From Oligoflexia bacterium (lineage in GTDB: Bacteria; Bdellovibrionota_C; UBA2361; JAFLCA01): 64,000 bases of DNA. The DNA is taken from the NCBI GenBank assembly GCA_019694465.1, contig JAIBBV010000009.1:1-64000 (forward strand), in the 5' to 3' direction. The notes under the pieces were generated by a model. It made no database searches and had not been told where the DNA came from. It saw only the letters and a list, made by a program, of their open reading frames with translations. A program made the position numbers and the translations under genes. Positions 36,319-45,453 of this stretch are shown here, piece after piece (positions within the stretch are counted from its first letter, which is position 1; each line of letters starts with the position of its first letter).

Positions 36319-36522
36319 TAGCGAGGGTTCGCAAGTTGAACTTTGGACATTTTTGCTCGACCCTGCCCACAACAGGATTTAGGTTGAGGCACAAGTTAAG
36401 GCACAAACAAGATATGTGGACAAAAAGTTGCGTGCCATTACGAAGGTTTCACGTATAGTGCAGGATATGTTGTCGCTGTGTCGATAGAGTCTGGCGCAGC
36501 GCGTGGCTAATATAGGTGCGGC

Positions 36523-37602
36523 ATGATTCAATTTCTTAAATTCTTGACCGTTGCGCAGATGCTCATTATGGCTTTGCTGTCCGAGGCCAGCGCAGCTCCA
36601 ACCCAACACAAAATTGGAGCGGCGCTTGGAATTACTGGGATGGCCAATATCTGGGGTAAGGCTGCGCGGCAGGCAATTGAGCTGGCAGTCGAAGAAGTTA
36701 ATGCAAATTCAAAATACAAAGATTCAATTCAAATCGAATTAAAGCTGGAAGATACGCAAAGCACAGCTGCTGCCGCCATTACAGCCTATAATAAGCTTGT
36801 TTCTCAGGATAAAGTCGAGGCTGTTATTGGAGATGTGTGGGCTTTCTTGACCACGCCGCTAGTGCCTCTTTCAGCGCGAGATAAGGTAGTGCTGATTTCT
36901 CCAACGGTCATGGATAAGTCGATGCACGAGCGGAGTGATTATTTTTTTAGCTTTGGACATTCCTTTGCTGGCTTGAAGGCATCAGCTGAGCGCTTTTTTA
37001 GGCTGCATCCGAAGGTGAAGAAAATCGCCATGGTTTCATTCGATGACTACTGGAACAATGCCATGAGCGAGATGTTTCAAGAGGCTGCTGCTGCAACTGG
37101 AGTAGAAGTGCTGCGCGATATTAAGCTTACAGATTGGTTCGCCGACTTTCGTTCTGAAACCAGTGTGCTCAAAAGTCTTGGTGTTGACGCAGTCGTTGGA
37201 GCTTGGCACCCAGAAACCCTACGTCAACGTATGCAAGAGCAAAAGTTAGATGTTCCGCTTATCTCTTCTTCGGATGCAGTTGAAGCAGTGCTATTTCGGG
37301 GTGGTGCGATGGTACTTGAGGGGGTGTATTTCCTTGATTGGCCAGTGCCAGCAGAATTTACTGCGAGTTATCGCCAGCGTTTCGGCGAGGCGCCTACGCA
37401 TGAAGCGCATAATGCATATCAAATCGTAGTTGCCCTTGCCGAGGCTTGGCTTACTTCGGAAGGTGACTTACGCTCAAGACTTTTGGCTTCCAAATATCGT
37501 GGGATCACAGGCGCGATTGATTTTTCTAAGGCGCCTTTTGTGAACCAAGCGAGTGGGGAACTATTCAAGGTTAGTGCGGGCAAATTTGTAGGCGTACAGT
37601 AA
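36523..37602 (+). CDS. Type 1 periplasmic binding protein (branched-chain amino acid ABC receptor-like)
   Basis: A 359-residue exported protein with a signal peptide (LTVAQMLIMALLSEASAA) and the Leu/Ile/Val-binding fold. IGAALGITGMANIWGKAARQ, ELAVEEVNANS, VEAVIGDVWAFLTTPLVPLS, VKKIAMVSFDDYWNNAMSE and EAHNAYQIVVALAEAW are typical landmarks. A ligand such as an amino acid or amide is likely. No permease or ATPase of a Liv-type transporter is in the window, so it is an orphan. It follows the DUF6754/GlmL operon after 204 bases with AGGTG upstream of its ATG. It may feed a signal to that membrane complex rather than transport; this is inference. Confidence 0.88.
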   Translation: MIQFLKFLTVAQMLIMALLSEASAAPTQHKIGAALGITGMANIWGKAARQAIELAVEEVNANSKYKDSIQIELKLEDTQSTAAAAITAYNKLVSQDKVEAVIGDVWAFLTTPLVPLSARDKVVLISPTVMDKSMHERSDYFFSFGHSFAGLKASAERFFRLHPKVKKIAMVSFDDYWNNAMSEMFQEAAAATGVEVLRDIKLTDWFADFRSETSVLKSLGVDAVVGAWHPETLRQRMQEQKLDVPLISSSDAVEAVLFRGGAMVLEGVYFLDWPVPAEFTASYRQRFGEAPTHEAHNAYQIVVALAEAWLTSEGDLRSRLLASKYRGITGAIDFSKAPFVNQASGELFKVSAGKFVGVQ

Positions 37603-37641
37603 TGTCTGCTGGCGCTGTACAGAAGTTCTCCAGTAGTTACC

Positions 37642-39249
37642 TTAGCTAGGTGCAAGTGGAGAGCGTTTGCATACAGCCTGCACCAGTTTGGGGAAACGAT
37701 CCCAGCGCTCCATAGGTAAGATGCTAATAAGAGCAACCGCATGTATCCATTCTTCTTTGGTTGTGCAGAGACTAAACCCTTGGTTCAAAGTCACATTAAG
37801 ATGCTCAAGGTCGTGGTCCATGGCCGTCACATGTTGCTGAACAACATCTTGTCGCATGAGAGACGGGTGTTTGGGGCCGGTTGTCGAGAGAAAGTGAACC
37901 GCTCTGTCTATGGTGCGCGAAAGACTACTAAGCTCCAAAGGGCTACCGTCACCAGGCCAGCCTACACTGGCGTAAGTAAACAGATCCAACAAAGCATCAG
38001 CCTGGTGAACAGCAAGAAATGAGCGAACTCTTGGGCCCAAAAGTGCTTTTGAAAATTTTGCCTCATCTCCCTTGCACGCTTCAATTATGTCTGTGTAAGG
38101 CGTTGCAACTGGCGAATGCTCTACCGGTCGAACAGATGTCGCAAAAAGCTTAGGTAGCAGCACTTGAAAAAAGGCGGTTGTGGCAGAGTCAATTGGAACC
38201 AGCGAATTTATTAAAACCACACCATTGGCAAGACTTATTGCCGCAGAGTGCGTTCCCCATAAGCGGGTAAACTTTTGCGCATCCAAGTAGCAGCCTACTC
38301 CGAATGGATGAACCAGCACTTGCGATAACTCTGCAATTTTAATATTGCCTCGCACGTCATCTGGTAGTGCAGAGTGAATAGCCCCTAGCGCCCCCCGAAT
38401 TTGGGCTATCCTAAGACCTGCGACAACTTGCGAGGCTTGCTCATTGCCTCGCTTTAGAAAACGCACTTTGTCTTGTATTCCATCAAGGGTAAGGATGCGA
38501 CGATCGCATAAACTCATGACCGTAGCATTTCTGCCAGTATCAGAACAAAACTGTTCCAGCGAATTAATGGCTTGGGACAATTCTTGTAAAAAATCAGCTG
38601 ACCCCGGAGGAGTTGGAATTCGCTCCATGACTGTGGCGAGTCTTGCACGGACGGAAGTACAACTCGAAACAAAATCACTTATATGCGCAATGTTAACGTC
38701 ACCACTATTAAGCTCTTTGCTTAGGCGTTGAAAATATAGAACAAAGCGGGCTAGGTTAACCTGTAGGTCATTAAGAAGTATTTTTGGTAGCTCCCCTTCA
38801 AACTTGCGAATGTGCTCCAGGTAGAAGTCTTCTACTAGCTTTATTGGTTGACTGGCTAACCTAAGTAGCGCCTGAGAGTTCTCAATATTACTGAGGAACT
38901 TTCGGAAGGCATATAACGCGTTTGCCTGCTCTACGACTTGTTTCGGACATGCTGAGGTAGCAGCCTTTTCTGCATGATCCAGCCGCTTTACAAGGGGTAG
39001 GTAGCCTTGATTGGCCCTACTCGCGGCATCTACCAACACTGTGACCAAGGGCGCCAGCATGTCCAGCTGTGCCTTGAGCCCTTCCATCATAAGCTCGTGA
39101 ACGACTTGCCGGCGCGTATAATGATCGCCTAAACGATCGGTTCGCTGGCCAACAATTGCAGCTATGTCTGGAGAGTAGGTTTCTCTGGGTAGAATAAGAG
39201 TAGAGGGCGAACTTTGAACAATGCGCATACGTCTCGCAATTTCAACCAC
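37642..39249 (-). CDS. Protein of unknown function (535 residues)
   Basis: No family recognised. The protein is mostly alpha-helical with no signal peptide or membrane span, for example YTRRQVVHELMMEGLKAQLD, YAFRKFLSNIENSQALLRLA and VNLARFVLYFQRLSKELN. A GTG at 39249 gives 535 residues; an ATG at 39228 (MRIVQSS) would shorten it by seven, and neither has a strong Shine-Dalgarno. A middle segment (TRLWGTHSAAISLANGVVLIN) is more strand-like. Its stop lies 39 bases from the convergent binding-protein gene. It is on the same strand as the Myb/SANT-like gene, 210 bases downstream of it, and may be co-expressed. Confidence 0.65.
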   Translation of the reverse strand: MVEIARRMRIVQSSPSTLILPRETYSPDIAAIVGQRTDRLGDHYTRRQVVHELMMEGLKAQLDMLAPLVTVLVDAASRANQGYLPLVKRLDHAEKAATSACPKQVVEQANALYAFRKFLSNIENSQALLRLASQPIKLVEDFYLEHIRKFEGELPKILLNDLQVNLARFVLYFQRLSKELNSGDVNIAHISDFVSSCTSVRARLATVMERIPTPPGSADFLQELSQAINSLEQFCSDTGRNATVMSLCDRRILTLDGIQDKVRFLKRGNEQASQVVAGLRIAQIRGALGAIHSALPDDVRGNIKIAELSQVLVHPFGVGCYLDAQKFTRLWGTHSAAISLANGVVLINSLVPIDSATTAFFQVLLPKLFATSVRPVEHSPVATPYTDIIEACKGDEAKFSKALLGPRVRSFLAVHQADALLDLFTYASVGWPGDGSPLELSSLSRTIDRAVHFLSTTGPKHPSLMRQDVVQQHVTAMDHDLEHLNVTLNQGFSLCTTKEEWIHAVALISILPMERWDRFPKLVQAVCKRSPLAPS

Positions 39250-39459
39250 CCAATGCCCAGGGCGGAATAATAGCAGGTATCGGATAGTTAAGAAACATTC
39301 GCCTCAACGCCCAATGCTGGGGCGAGATAGGCGTATATTTTGAAGCCAATAATTTAGCTTAGTGGAGATTGTACGAGGCAGTGTACCCCTTCTTAATCAG
39401 GGACGTGGGAAAGGTTTAATGTCGGGACTGGTAAATTTGTGAAGGGCCAGTAGAGTCAC

Positions 39460-40455
39460 CTAGCGCTGCCCACCGGCCTTACGCCGAATGCTTTGCCAGC
39501 GTTGCTCAAGGGTGTTTTTGTTATGCCCACCATCCCAAAGTCGCGCAATTTCGGCCCAATCGGCTCGTCCATCCGGTAGGCGGCAGGAGCGAACGAGACT
39601 TACAAGTTTTGCTTCTAAAGCCTTTGTCCACTTGCGAGAGTTTTCAGCTAATCCACCGGCCCTAGCGTTCTCGCTTCGTGCTCGTTCACTCAGGCCAAAT
39701 ATGCCACGGCCAGCACTTTGCAGAGCTTGAGCACTAGCAAGCCCTAATGCGCTTCGTTGGCTGCGCGAAAGCGCTGCAATACCACGGCCTTCCTGCTTAA
39801 GCTGCTCTGCCCAGCGTGTGCTACGAATGGCTACTCCTTCGCGTGTTATAATTTTTATGTCACGCTTAATTTCGCGTAGTCTTAGGGTATGCTTCGAGCC
39901 GGAGCGTACAGAGTCAAACTGAAGGCATTGCCTTAGTAAAGCAGCATTTTTTGAGTCCGCTTCAAGTAGGCACTTACGCCGTGTAATTGCAGCTTTTAGC
40001 TCAGAATCTTGCCCGGCGCTGGCCTCTAGCCACAGAAGATGCGCGACTACGAAGCGCCCCATAGTTGGCTTAAATTCCGGAAACAGGCGCCGAGCCAGGC
40101 ATTGTAGCGAGGCCGAGTAGGCTCGCTCCACTTCCTGAGCTATTAACTCTCCAGCCCGTATTGGTGCCCAGCGCCGCTGGAGTGGGCGAGTCGTTGGTGT
40201 TGCGCAAAATTCACGGAATACTTCTTGTCTTAAATCAGGGCTAATTGAATTCGCTATGTTTGAGATATGCTGGCGAAAGCGACTAACAAGACGCTCATGC
40301 TCTCGTCCTGTTGTTTCAGCGCGGCCGCGTAAGCGCTGCCAGCCAGTGACATAATCAGATAGGTTGCCAGAAGGTGGCGGGGCAGATAGCGCCTGGGTCG
40401 ATGACTCAGCAGTAGGCCCAATGTTGCTTGGTACGGGGCGCGAGCTATTAATCAT
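39460..40455 (-). CDS. Protein with C-terminal Myb/SANT-like DNA-binding domain
   Basis: A 331-residue basic protein with AGG five bases before its ATG. The last about 55 residues have the Myb/SANT layout. Three Trp are spaced by 23 and 19 residues: Trp in SRKWTKALEAKLVSLV, Trp in ADWAEIARLW, and Trp in the recognition-type helix NKNTLEQRWQSIRRK, matching the Thr-x-x-Gln-x-x-x-Arg-Trp pattern. Before it are two related basic motifs (GRGIAALSRSQRSALG and GRGIFGLSERARSENARAGG), reminiscent of modular DNA-binding repeats next to homing-nuclease or phage domains. The N-terminal half is helical and unrecognised. No nuclease motif was found. A DNA-binding regulator or nucleoid protein is inferred. 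The conserved 66-base element lies 45 bases upstream of its start. Confidence 0.65.
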   Translation of the reverse strand: MINSSRPVPSNIGPTAESSTQALSAPPPSGNLSDYVTGWQRLRGRAETTGREHERLVSRFRQHISNIANSISPDLRQEVFREFCATPTTRPLQRRWAPIRAGELIAQEVERAYSASLQCLARRLFPEFKPTMGRFVVAHLLWLEASAGQDSELKAAITRRKCLLEADSKNAALLRQCLQFDSVRSGSKHTLRLREIKRDIKIITREGVAIRSTRWAEQLKQEGRGIAALSRSQRSALGLASAQALQSAGRGIFGLSERARSENARAGGLAENSRKWTKALEAKLVSLVRSCRLPDGRADWAEIARLWDGGHNKNTLEQRWQSIRRKAGGQR

Positions 40456-40499
40456 AGCACCTTTAAGAACTAACTTCCGGATGTGCTCTAGGAACCAAA

Positions 40500-40565
40500 T
40501 GCCCTAAATAAATTCAGCAGGCTCGTATTGCGAGCAAAGCGCTAGGCATGGCTTCGTTACACACC
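40500..40565. repeat. Conserved intergenic element, copy 1
   Basis: This 66-base stretch matches 45514-45579 without gaps at about 47 of 66 positions, most differences being transitions. It contains the perfect hairpin GCTCG-TATTG-CGAGC at 40521-40535. It lies 45 bases upstream of the start of the Myb/SANT-like gene (minus strand). It encodes no plausible peptide. A shared leader RNA structure or regulator site is the likely explanation. Confidence 0.65.
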
Positions 40566-40691
40566 TTACAATCTCGACACCAAATCCCGTGGGCCTCAGT
40601 ATACTTAAGCGCACCTCGTTTTGACATTCCTCAAGCATGCTGTGGAACCCTATAGCCAGCTGAAGGGTGCTTGTCGTATCTTATAGAAACT

Positions 40692-41180
40692 ATGGATAAA
40701 TCCTCACTCCTATCGTTTGGGCGCCAGGTTTACGGCTGGTTTGTAGCCTTGGGTACCTGCTTGGTGCAGCCGGTGCTGCTTTTATTATTTCGCTTACAGT
40801 GGGGCTGGCAATTCTATTTGTCTGGAAAGGGGAAGCTGCTCAATCACGCCACTACGACTGAGTTTTTTACGGGTTTAGGTATACCCATGCCTGAATTGAA
40901 TGCTTGGTTCGTGGGTGGGGTTGAGTGCGTTGGCGGGCTCCTACTTCTGGTCGGACTTTGTAGTAGGCCAGTTGGGGCAATCCTTAGTGTTAATATGATA
41001 GTTGCCTACCTGAGCGTCGATTCAGATCGTGAAAAGTTTTTTGCAATATTTTCAGATCCATCCGGCTTCATTGGCGCGGATCCCTTCTTCTTTCTAGTGC
41101 TGGCGCTGCTGATGCTAGCTTTTGGGGCGGGAGCAATATCACTCGACGCCCTGTTGCAACGGACAGCTTTTAGGAAGTAG
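40692..41180 (+). CDS. DoxX family membrane protein
   Basis: A 162-residue DoxX protein with four spans: PVLLLLFRLQWGWQFYLSG, WFVGGVECVGGLLLLVGL, VGAILSVNMIVAYLSV and FFFLVLALLMLAFGAGA. FLTGLGIPMP-like sequence (FFTGLGIPMPELNAWF) and the Leu-Cys-Ser-Arg-Pro-Val segment are typical. DoxX proteins are linked to thiosulfate:quinone oxidation or oxidative stress in some species, but most have unknown function. An in-frame TTG at 40671 has GAAGGG three bases upstream and could be the true start, adding seven residues; I prefer the ATG at 40692. The gene stands alone between unrelated convergent and divergent genes. Confidence 0.85.
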   Translation: MDKSSLLSFGRQVYGWFVALGTCLVQPVLLLLFRLQWGWQFYLSGKGKLLNHATTTEFFTGLGIPMPELNAWFVGGVECVGGLLLLVGLCSRPVGAILSVNMIVAYLSVDSDREKFFAIFSDPSGFIGADPFFFLVLALLMLAFGAGAISLDALLQRTAFRK

Positions 41181-41282
41181 TAAGCGTAGCACATGCACAG
41201 CGCTGTATCTTACTTGGCTCCATTTGCAGCGCGGCGACAAATGAATAAGAGGGCGTCACTTGTTGGTGACAGCCTTAGGGGC

Positions 41283-41852
41283 TTATCTTTCATTCCCTGC
41301 AGTTAGCGAGCTATCCGCGTCCCCAATCATAGAAGAGGATACGTCATTTAGAGCCGGATCTTCTGCACAATTTCTAGAAGTACACTTACAATTTTTAATT
41401 ACATAGTTATCGTTGCGTCTGACACGCGTATTTGAGTCGATGTCGAGCGTGTTTTGGATAAACGTACTGTATGAAATATTACTTCCTGCGCTAATCGATA
41501 CATTTGTGAAGTAGAATGTTTTCTGGCCTCCACTAGATGAATAGAGACTGGTCGGTTGGCCGCCGTCGGGCGTAAATGTTAGTTCAAGTTCCCCAGTATC
41601 GCCGTTACCTGGACAGCCGTCTTTTTCTATAAGATAGGCTGTTAGTTTTCCTTGTACACCATTTCTTACTACTGTGTAGGCCGCGCATTCCGAGAGCGCC
41701 CGGCGGCTGACATTATCATCGCATTTAACTTCTTTTGGTGTGCACCCGTCGGAGGTTTTGTTCTCGGCTGAAAGGTTTGATGGTGCCAATAGGGCTGTAA
41801 AAATGATTGTAAGGGTAACTGATAGATAACAACCAGTAGCGGCTTTTTTCAT
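41283..41852 (-). CDS. Small exported Cys-containing protein of unknown function
   Basis: A 189-residue protein from the ATG at 41852, which gives a good signal peptide (GCYLSVTLTIIFTALLAPSNLSA) and has AGAGG upstream; the frame runs further but overlaps the upstream gene. The mature part has eight Cys (DGCTPKEVKCDD, LSECAAY, KDGCPGN, NCKCTSRNC), probably in disulfides, and a beta-rich core (GELELTFTPDGGQPTSLY, QKTFYFTNVSISAG). It resembles small secreted beta-sandwich domains, but no family is recognised. It lies 74 bases after the glycogen debranching gene on the same strand, which may be chance. Confidence 0.72.
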   Translation of the reverse strand: MKKAATGCYLSVTLTIIFTALLAPSNLSAENKTSDGCTPKEVKCDDNVSRRALSECAAYTVVRNGVQGKLTAYLIEKDGCPGNGDTGELELTFTPDGGQPTSLYSSSGGQKTFYFTNVSISAGSNISYSTFIQNTLDIDSNTRVRRNDNYVIKNCKCTSRNCAEDPALNDVSSSMIGDADSSLTAGNER

Positions 41853-41926
41853 ATAAATGAACCTCTTGATAAACCTTATACCACCGATATGCTCATCAGC
41901 TGCAAAAGTGTTGCATTTAGCTGGCG

Positions 41927-43894
41927 TTAGCTTTGGCAAGGTCCTTTGCCCAGTATGTCCTCGTGCCAGGCGCGCGCAATTTCAGCAATAGACCATGCCT
42001 GCGCAATAGCGCCTCGTTGAGTATGAGGTGGCTCGCCATCACAGATTTCAGGAATCAATCCAGGTGCTTGTAGAAAGAAAGTTCGATGCAGTTCCTCTAA
42101 AAGAGAGCGCGCGCGTGCTTTGCCACCAGCTCCGCCAAAGCGGCATAGTGCGGATGCATATGGCCCAAGTAAAAATGGCCAAACAGTACCTTGGTGATAT
42201 GCCGCATCACGCTGTGGCTGTGAGCCTATGTACACTCGTTGATACGATGGATGTTCAGGGCTAAGTGTGCGTAGTCCTAGTGGCGTGAGTAGCTTGTCCT
42301 CCAAGGTACGCAGAACACGGCGGCCGCGTTCTGCGTCTAGCAGTGGAAATGGAAGGCTAAGCGCAAAAACTTGGTTGGGACGAATTTTGCCGTCACGCTG
42401 GCGACCATCAATAAAATCGAACAGGGAATCACTTTCGCCATTCCAAAAAATCTCGTTGAAGCGGGCGTATGCGACACGCGCCCGAGCGGCGAAATGCTCG
42501 GCTTCCGTAGCACGTTCAAATTGTGTGCATAAAATTGACATTATTGAGAGCAGATTGTACCACAGTGCGTTAATTTCAACTGCTTTACCTTGACGGGCGG
42601 TTACCACCCAATCGCCAATCTTCGCGTCCATCCAAGTCAATTGGATAGTAGGGTTGCCTCCCATTAGTAGGCCATCATCATCAACATGAATTCCGTGATG
42701 AGTGCCGCGTAAATGAGCCTCTGAGATCTCACTTAAAATAGGGAGCAAATCGGCGACAAAGTCACGGTCACCGGAATACTGAAGATAGCGAAATACAGCC
42801 ACGACAAACCACAGCGTGGCGTCGATGGTGTTGTACTGCGGCTGACTGCCCAAGTCGGGAAAATTGTTGGGAAGAATTCCATTGTTCAAGCGGTTAGCAT
42901 AAGCGAGTAGTATGCGGCGAGCCTCATCGTAACGCCCCGTGACTAGACACAGACCAGGCAGTGAGATCATGGCATCCCGGCTCCAGTCATTGAACCAATG
43001 GTAGCCTGCAATGATGCTGCATAAATCATTGCCGCGCTTAACTATAAACTTATCTCCAGCCAGCGCTAAATCCGCGCTAATATTATCACCAGCGCGAGTG
43101 CGAATTAAGTCACGACGTTGTAGCTCAGCGTTATAGCTAGCCAGCGCGTTAGTTGAAGGCTCCTTTTCGCAACTTAAGGTAATTATGAAGTCATCCCCGC
43201 TGCTAATGGGGCGTTCCCAATAGCCATAGCACAAAAGGTCTTCTTCGGATGGGTAGCCGCGGCGTTCTTCTTCAGGGTAGCGGAAATTGTAATACCAATC
43301 TGTGTGCAACTTGAAACTTGCTCCCGGTATATGAACCAAGACATGCGGTTGGCCATCACAAAGCTGAACTTTGAACTTTTCGTTATCAATACTTGGGTTG
43401 GATTGATAAGGAGTATACGCACGTTGGAGCGAGTGAAAGCCGCGGCCGGAGAAGAGAGGGCGAAACTCTATTTGGCTTCCTGGGGGTGCGATCTCTACTT
43501 GGTAACGAATAAGTGTGGTCTGTTCATGGTGCAGGCAAAGAATAGTTTTTCGTAGTCGAATGCCAAGCGCCTCAAACAAAAAACTTGGGGCTGGGTTGCA
43601 GCTAAAGTCGCATAAAAACTTAAAGCCTTGCGGATGCGTCGAGTCACGGTAGAAATTGCTACTGAGTTCAATGCGCTCTTTGCGGCGAATTAGAGTTTCA
43701 TCAAGTTTTGATATTAGCACCGCACGATCAGTCGGTGGGTTCAAAGCCGCTACTAGAATTCCGTGGTACTTTCTTGTGTGTGCCCCTGAGACTGGGGCGC
43801 TAGCGTAGCCGCCAAGAGCATTAGTCTCCAACCACTCCAGGTTATGGAGCTGTTCCTTATCTTTCAGTGCCGAGCAATCGAGCCGGAATCCCAT
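41927..43894 (-). CDS. Glycogen debranching enzyme (amylo-alpha-1,6-glucosidase, archaeal/bacterial type)
   Basis: A 655-residue GDE-type debranching enzyme. The N-terminal domain has LEWLETNALGGYASAPVSGAHTRKYHGIL, a hallmark of the family. The (alpha/alpha)6 catalytic domain carries YHWFNDWSRDAMISLPGL, PDLGSQPQYNTIDATLWF and YHQGTVWPFLLGPYASAL. It removes alpha-1,6 branches from glycogen or limit dextrins. The downstream order on this strand is glk (upstream), then this gene, with only 12 bases between them, so they form an operon. Together with the nearby glycosyltransferase and GH57 genes it forms a glycogen-turnover cluster. All recognisable motifs are intact. Confidence 0.93.
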   Translation of the reverse strand: MGFRLDCSALKDKEQLHNLEWLETNALGGYASAPVSGAHTRKYHGILVAALNPPTDRAVLISKLDETLIRRKERIELSSNFYRDSTHPQGFKFLCDFSCNPAPSFLFEALGIRLRKTILCLHHEQTTLIRYQVEIAPPGSQIEFRPLFSGRGFHSLQRAYTPYQSNPSIDNEKFKVQLCDGQPHVLVHIPGASFKLHTDWYYNFRYPEEERRGYPSEEDLLCYGYWERPISSGDDFIITLSCEKEPSTNALASYNAELQRRDLIRTRAGDNISADLALAGDKFIVKRGNDLCSIIAGYHWFNDWSRDAMISLPGLCLVTGRYDEARRILLAYANRLNNGILPNNFPDLGSQPQYNTIDATLWFVVAVFRYLQYSGDRDFVADLLPILSEISEAHLRGTHHGIHVDDDGLLMGGNPTIQLTWMDAKIGDWVVTARQGKAVEINALWYNLLSIMSILCTQFERATEAEHFAARARVAYARFNEIFWNGESDSLFDFIDGRQRDGKIRPNQVFALSLPFPLLDAERGRRVLRTLEDKLLTPLGLRTLSPEHPSYQRVYIGSQPQRDAAYHQGTVWPFLLGPYASALCRFGGAGGKARARSLLEELHRTFFLQAPGLIPEICDGEPPHTQRGAIAQAWSIAEIARAWHEDILGKGPCQS

Positions 43895-43906
43895 GGCAAA
43901 AGCAAC

Positions 43907-44890
43907 TCAAACACAAAGATTTTGGGCCAGAAACGCTGCCCCGATAAGAGCAGCATGATCATCCGTAATTAGGGTTAGCGGAACACTCCGCACTAGCTCA
44001 GAGAAACGGCCCTTATTCCAGACAGCTTCAAGGAAACGTTTTGAGCGCAACTTTTCCTTTATGCGTGGTGGGATTCCCCCGCCAAGATAGACGCCTCCTG
44101 TTGAGAGATAAGTAAGAATTATGTTTCCAACGTGGCTACCTAAGATTTCAAGAAACAAATCTAGAGTCCTTATGGCTATTGGAAATTCTTCTTTCAGCGC
44201 AGCTTGAGTGACAACTGCTCCTAAGTCTTGGCCTGCGCAGCGTGATTGGAGTTCAGCTGGCTCTTGCTCAAGCTGCGAGTCGCGCAAAAATGCATAAATG
44301 TTGGCGATTCCTAGTCCACAGGCTAGTCGCTCCACACTAACGCGCCCGAACTTCTGCTGTAGGTAGTTTAGTAAATCAATTTGAACTTTGGTCTCTGGGG
44401 CAAAACTTGCATGACCGCCTTCGCTAGCAAAAACCACTGGTCTTTGACCTTGCATATGGAGGAAAGATTGACCGGTCCCTGTGCCAGGAGCCACAACTGC
44501 ATATACATCTTTGTTGCGCGGTTCATGACCAGCGTGAATTATGTCGACTTGTTCTCCCTGTAAAAGGGGAATTGCAGCAGCGGTTGCGGCCAAGTCATTG
44601 ACCAAGCGCACAGCTTTAATGCTGAATTCTCGCGCAAGGTCAGATTCGCTCACATTCCAAGAAAGATTGGTTAACTTTGCTGCACCATTAATTACCGGCC
44701 CAGGCAGGCCGAAGCATGCTGCCGCTGGCTTTGCGGGATTCGCATTTAGAAAGGTTTTTATAATTTCCGAAAGGCTACTGTAAGCCTTGCTGTCATAGCG
44801 CTGCTCACACCTTTTGCTCAGCTTAGAGTCCGCAGTGTCGAAGAGCGCCAAGCGGGTTTTTGTTCCGCCGATATCACCAGCTAAGATCAT
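43907..44890 (-). CDS. glk: Glucokinase
   Basis: A 327-residue glucokinase of the Glk (non-ROK) family. The N-terminal ATP-binding loop GDIGGTKTRLAL is followed by CFGLPGPVING, LTNLSWNVSES, RLVNDLAATAAAIPLL (catalytic Asp), APGTGTGQSFLH and FASEGGHASFAP. It phosphorylates glucose released by debranching to glucose-6-phosphate. It is the first gene of a two-gene operon with the debranching enzyme, 12 bases apart, which fits glycogen use. No regulator site was recognised upstream. Confidence 0.93.
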   Translation of the reverse strand: MILAGDIGGTKTRLALFDTADSKLSKRCEQRYDSKAYSSLSEIIKTFLNANPAKPAAACFGLPGPVINGAAKLTNLSWNVSESDLAREFSIKAVRLVNDLAATAAAIPLLQGEQVDIIHAGHEPRNKDVYAVVAPGTGTGQSFLHMQGQRPVVFASEGGHASFAPETKVQIDLLNYLQQKFGRVSVERLACGLGIANIYAFLRDSQLEQEPAELQSRCAGQDLGAVVTQAALKEEFPIAIRTLDLFLEILGSHVGNIILTYLSTGGVYLGGGIPPRIKEKLRSKRFLEAVWNKGRFSELVRSVPLTLITDDHAALIGAAFLAQNLCV

Positions 44891-45033
44891 TTATAAAATC
44901 TCCATAGCACATGAGCGTATTAGTCCTTCATTCGACTGCCAAGTACAATAAAGCGCTTTAACGGAAATTCTCTGGGCCATTATAGCAAGTTTTAGTAAAT
45001 AGACCCTTTCGGACTTTTCTTTCGGTGCATGCT

Positions 45034-45453
45034 CTAAGCTAGTCGTACACGCGAGCATGGATCAGAGGCGGCAATCATATTGGCAACTAGTATATTGGTA
45101 CTCTCAGTGCTTCCGCCGGGGAGATCCACTTCTATGGTATTGGGGTAACCCGGATGAATAGAGATGTGCCCACAGGCGATCGGAGTTGCCTCATGCACCG
45201 AAACGCCATGAGCAGCTAGCTCTTCGTCGAAGGCTTGGAGTGCTAGAGCGTGGGCAACTGGATGTGCCCGCACAAATAGGCTACCCAATAGCTCGTAAAC
45301 AACAAGTCGACCTCCAAGGTCAATTGGCAGAAATACAGCTGGGATTGATGAAACAGCGAGTATTTGCTGGCCCCTTAGTGAGCCAAGGTCTTCCGGCACT
45401 GGCCCAGAAGGGCTAGTGCCGGAGGCTGTCTGCGAAGGCCGCTGATCCAACAC
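45034..45453 (-). CDS. Small protein of unknown function
   Basis: A 139-residue protein from a GTG at 45453 (TTG at 45450 is adjacent), with GGAGAG about 12 bases upstream. The N-terminus is Ser/Pro-rich and probably disordered. A compact alpha/beta domain follows (ILAVSSIPAVFLPIDLGGRLVVYELLG, HALALQAFDEELAAHGVSV). The last part is beta-rich (HISIHPGYPNTIEVDLPGGS, NILVANMIAASD). No known family. A copy of the 66-base intergenic element lies 60 bases upstream, the same arrangement as at the Myb/SANT-like gene, suggesting shared control. Confidence 0.55.
   Translation of the reverse strand: MLDQRPSQTASGTSPSGPVPEDLGSLRGQQILAVSSIPAVFLPIDLGGRLVVYELLGSLFVRAHPVAHALALQAFDEELAAHGVSVHEATPIACGHISIHPGYPNTIEVDLPGGSTESTNILVANMIAASDPCSRVRLA

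Noticed and set aside
40500-40565. Integron attC site as an explanation of the repeated element
   Set aside because: The core-site consensus (GTTRRRY with matching inverse core) is not met and no integrase or cassette array is present.
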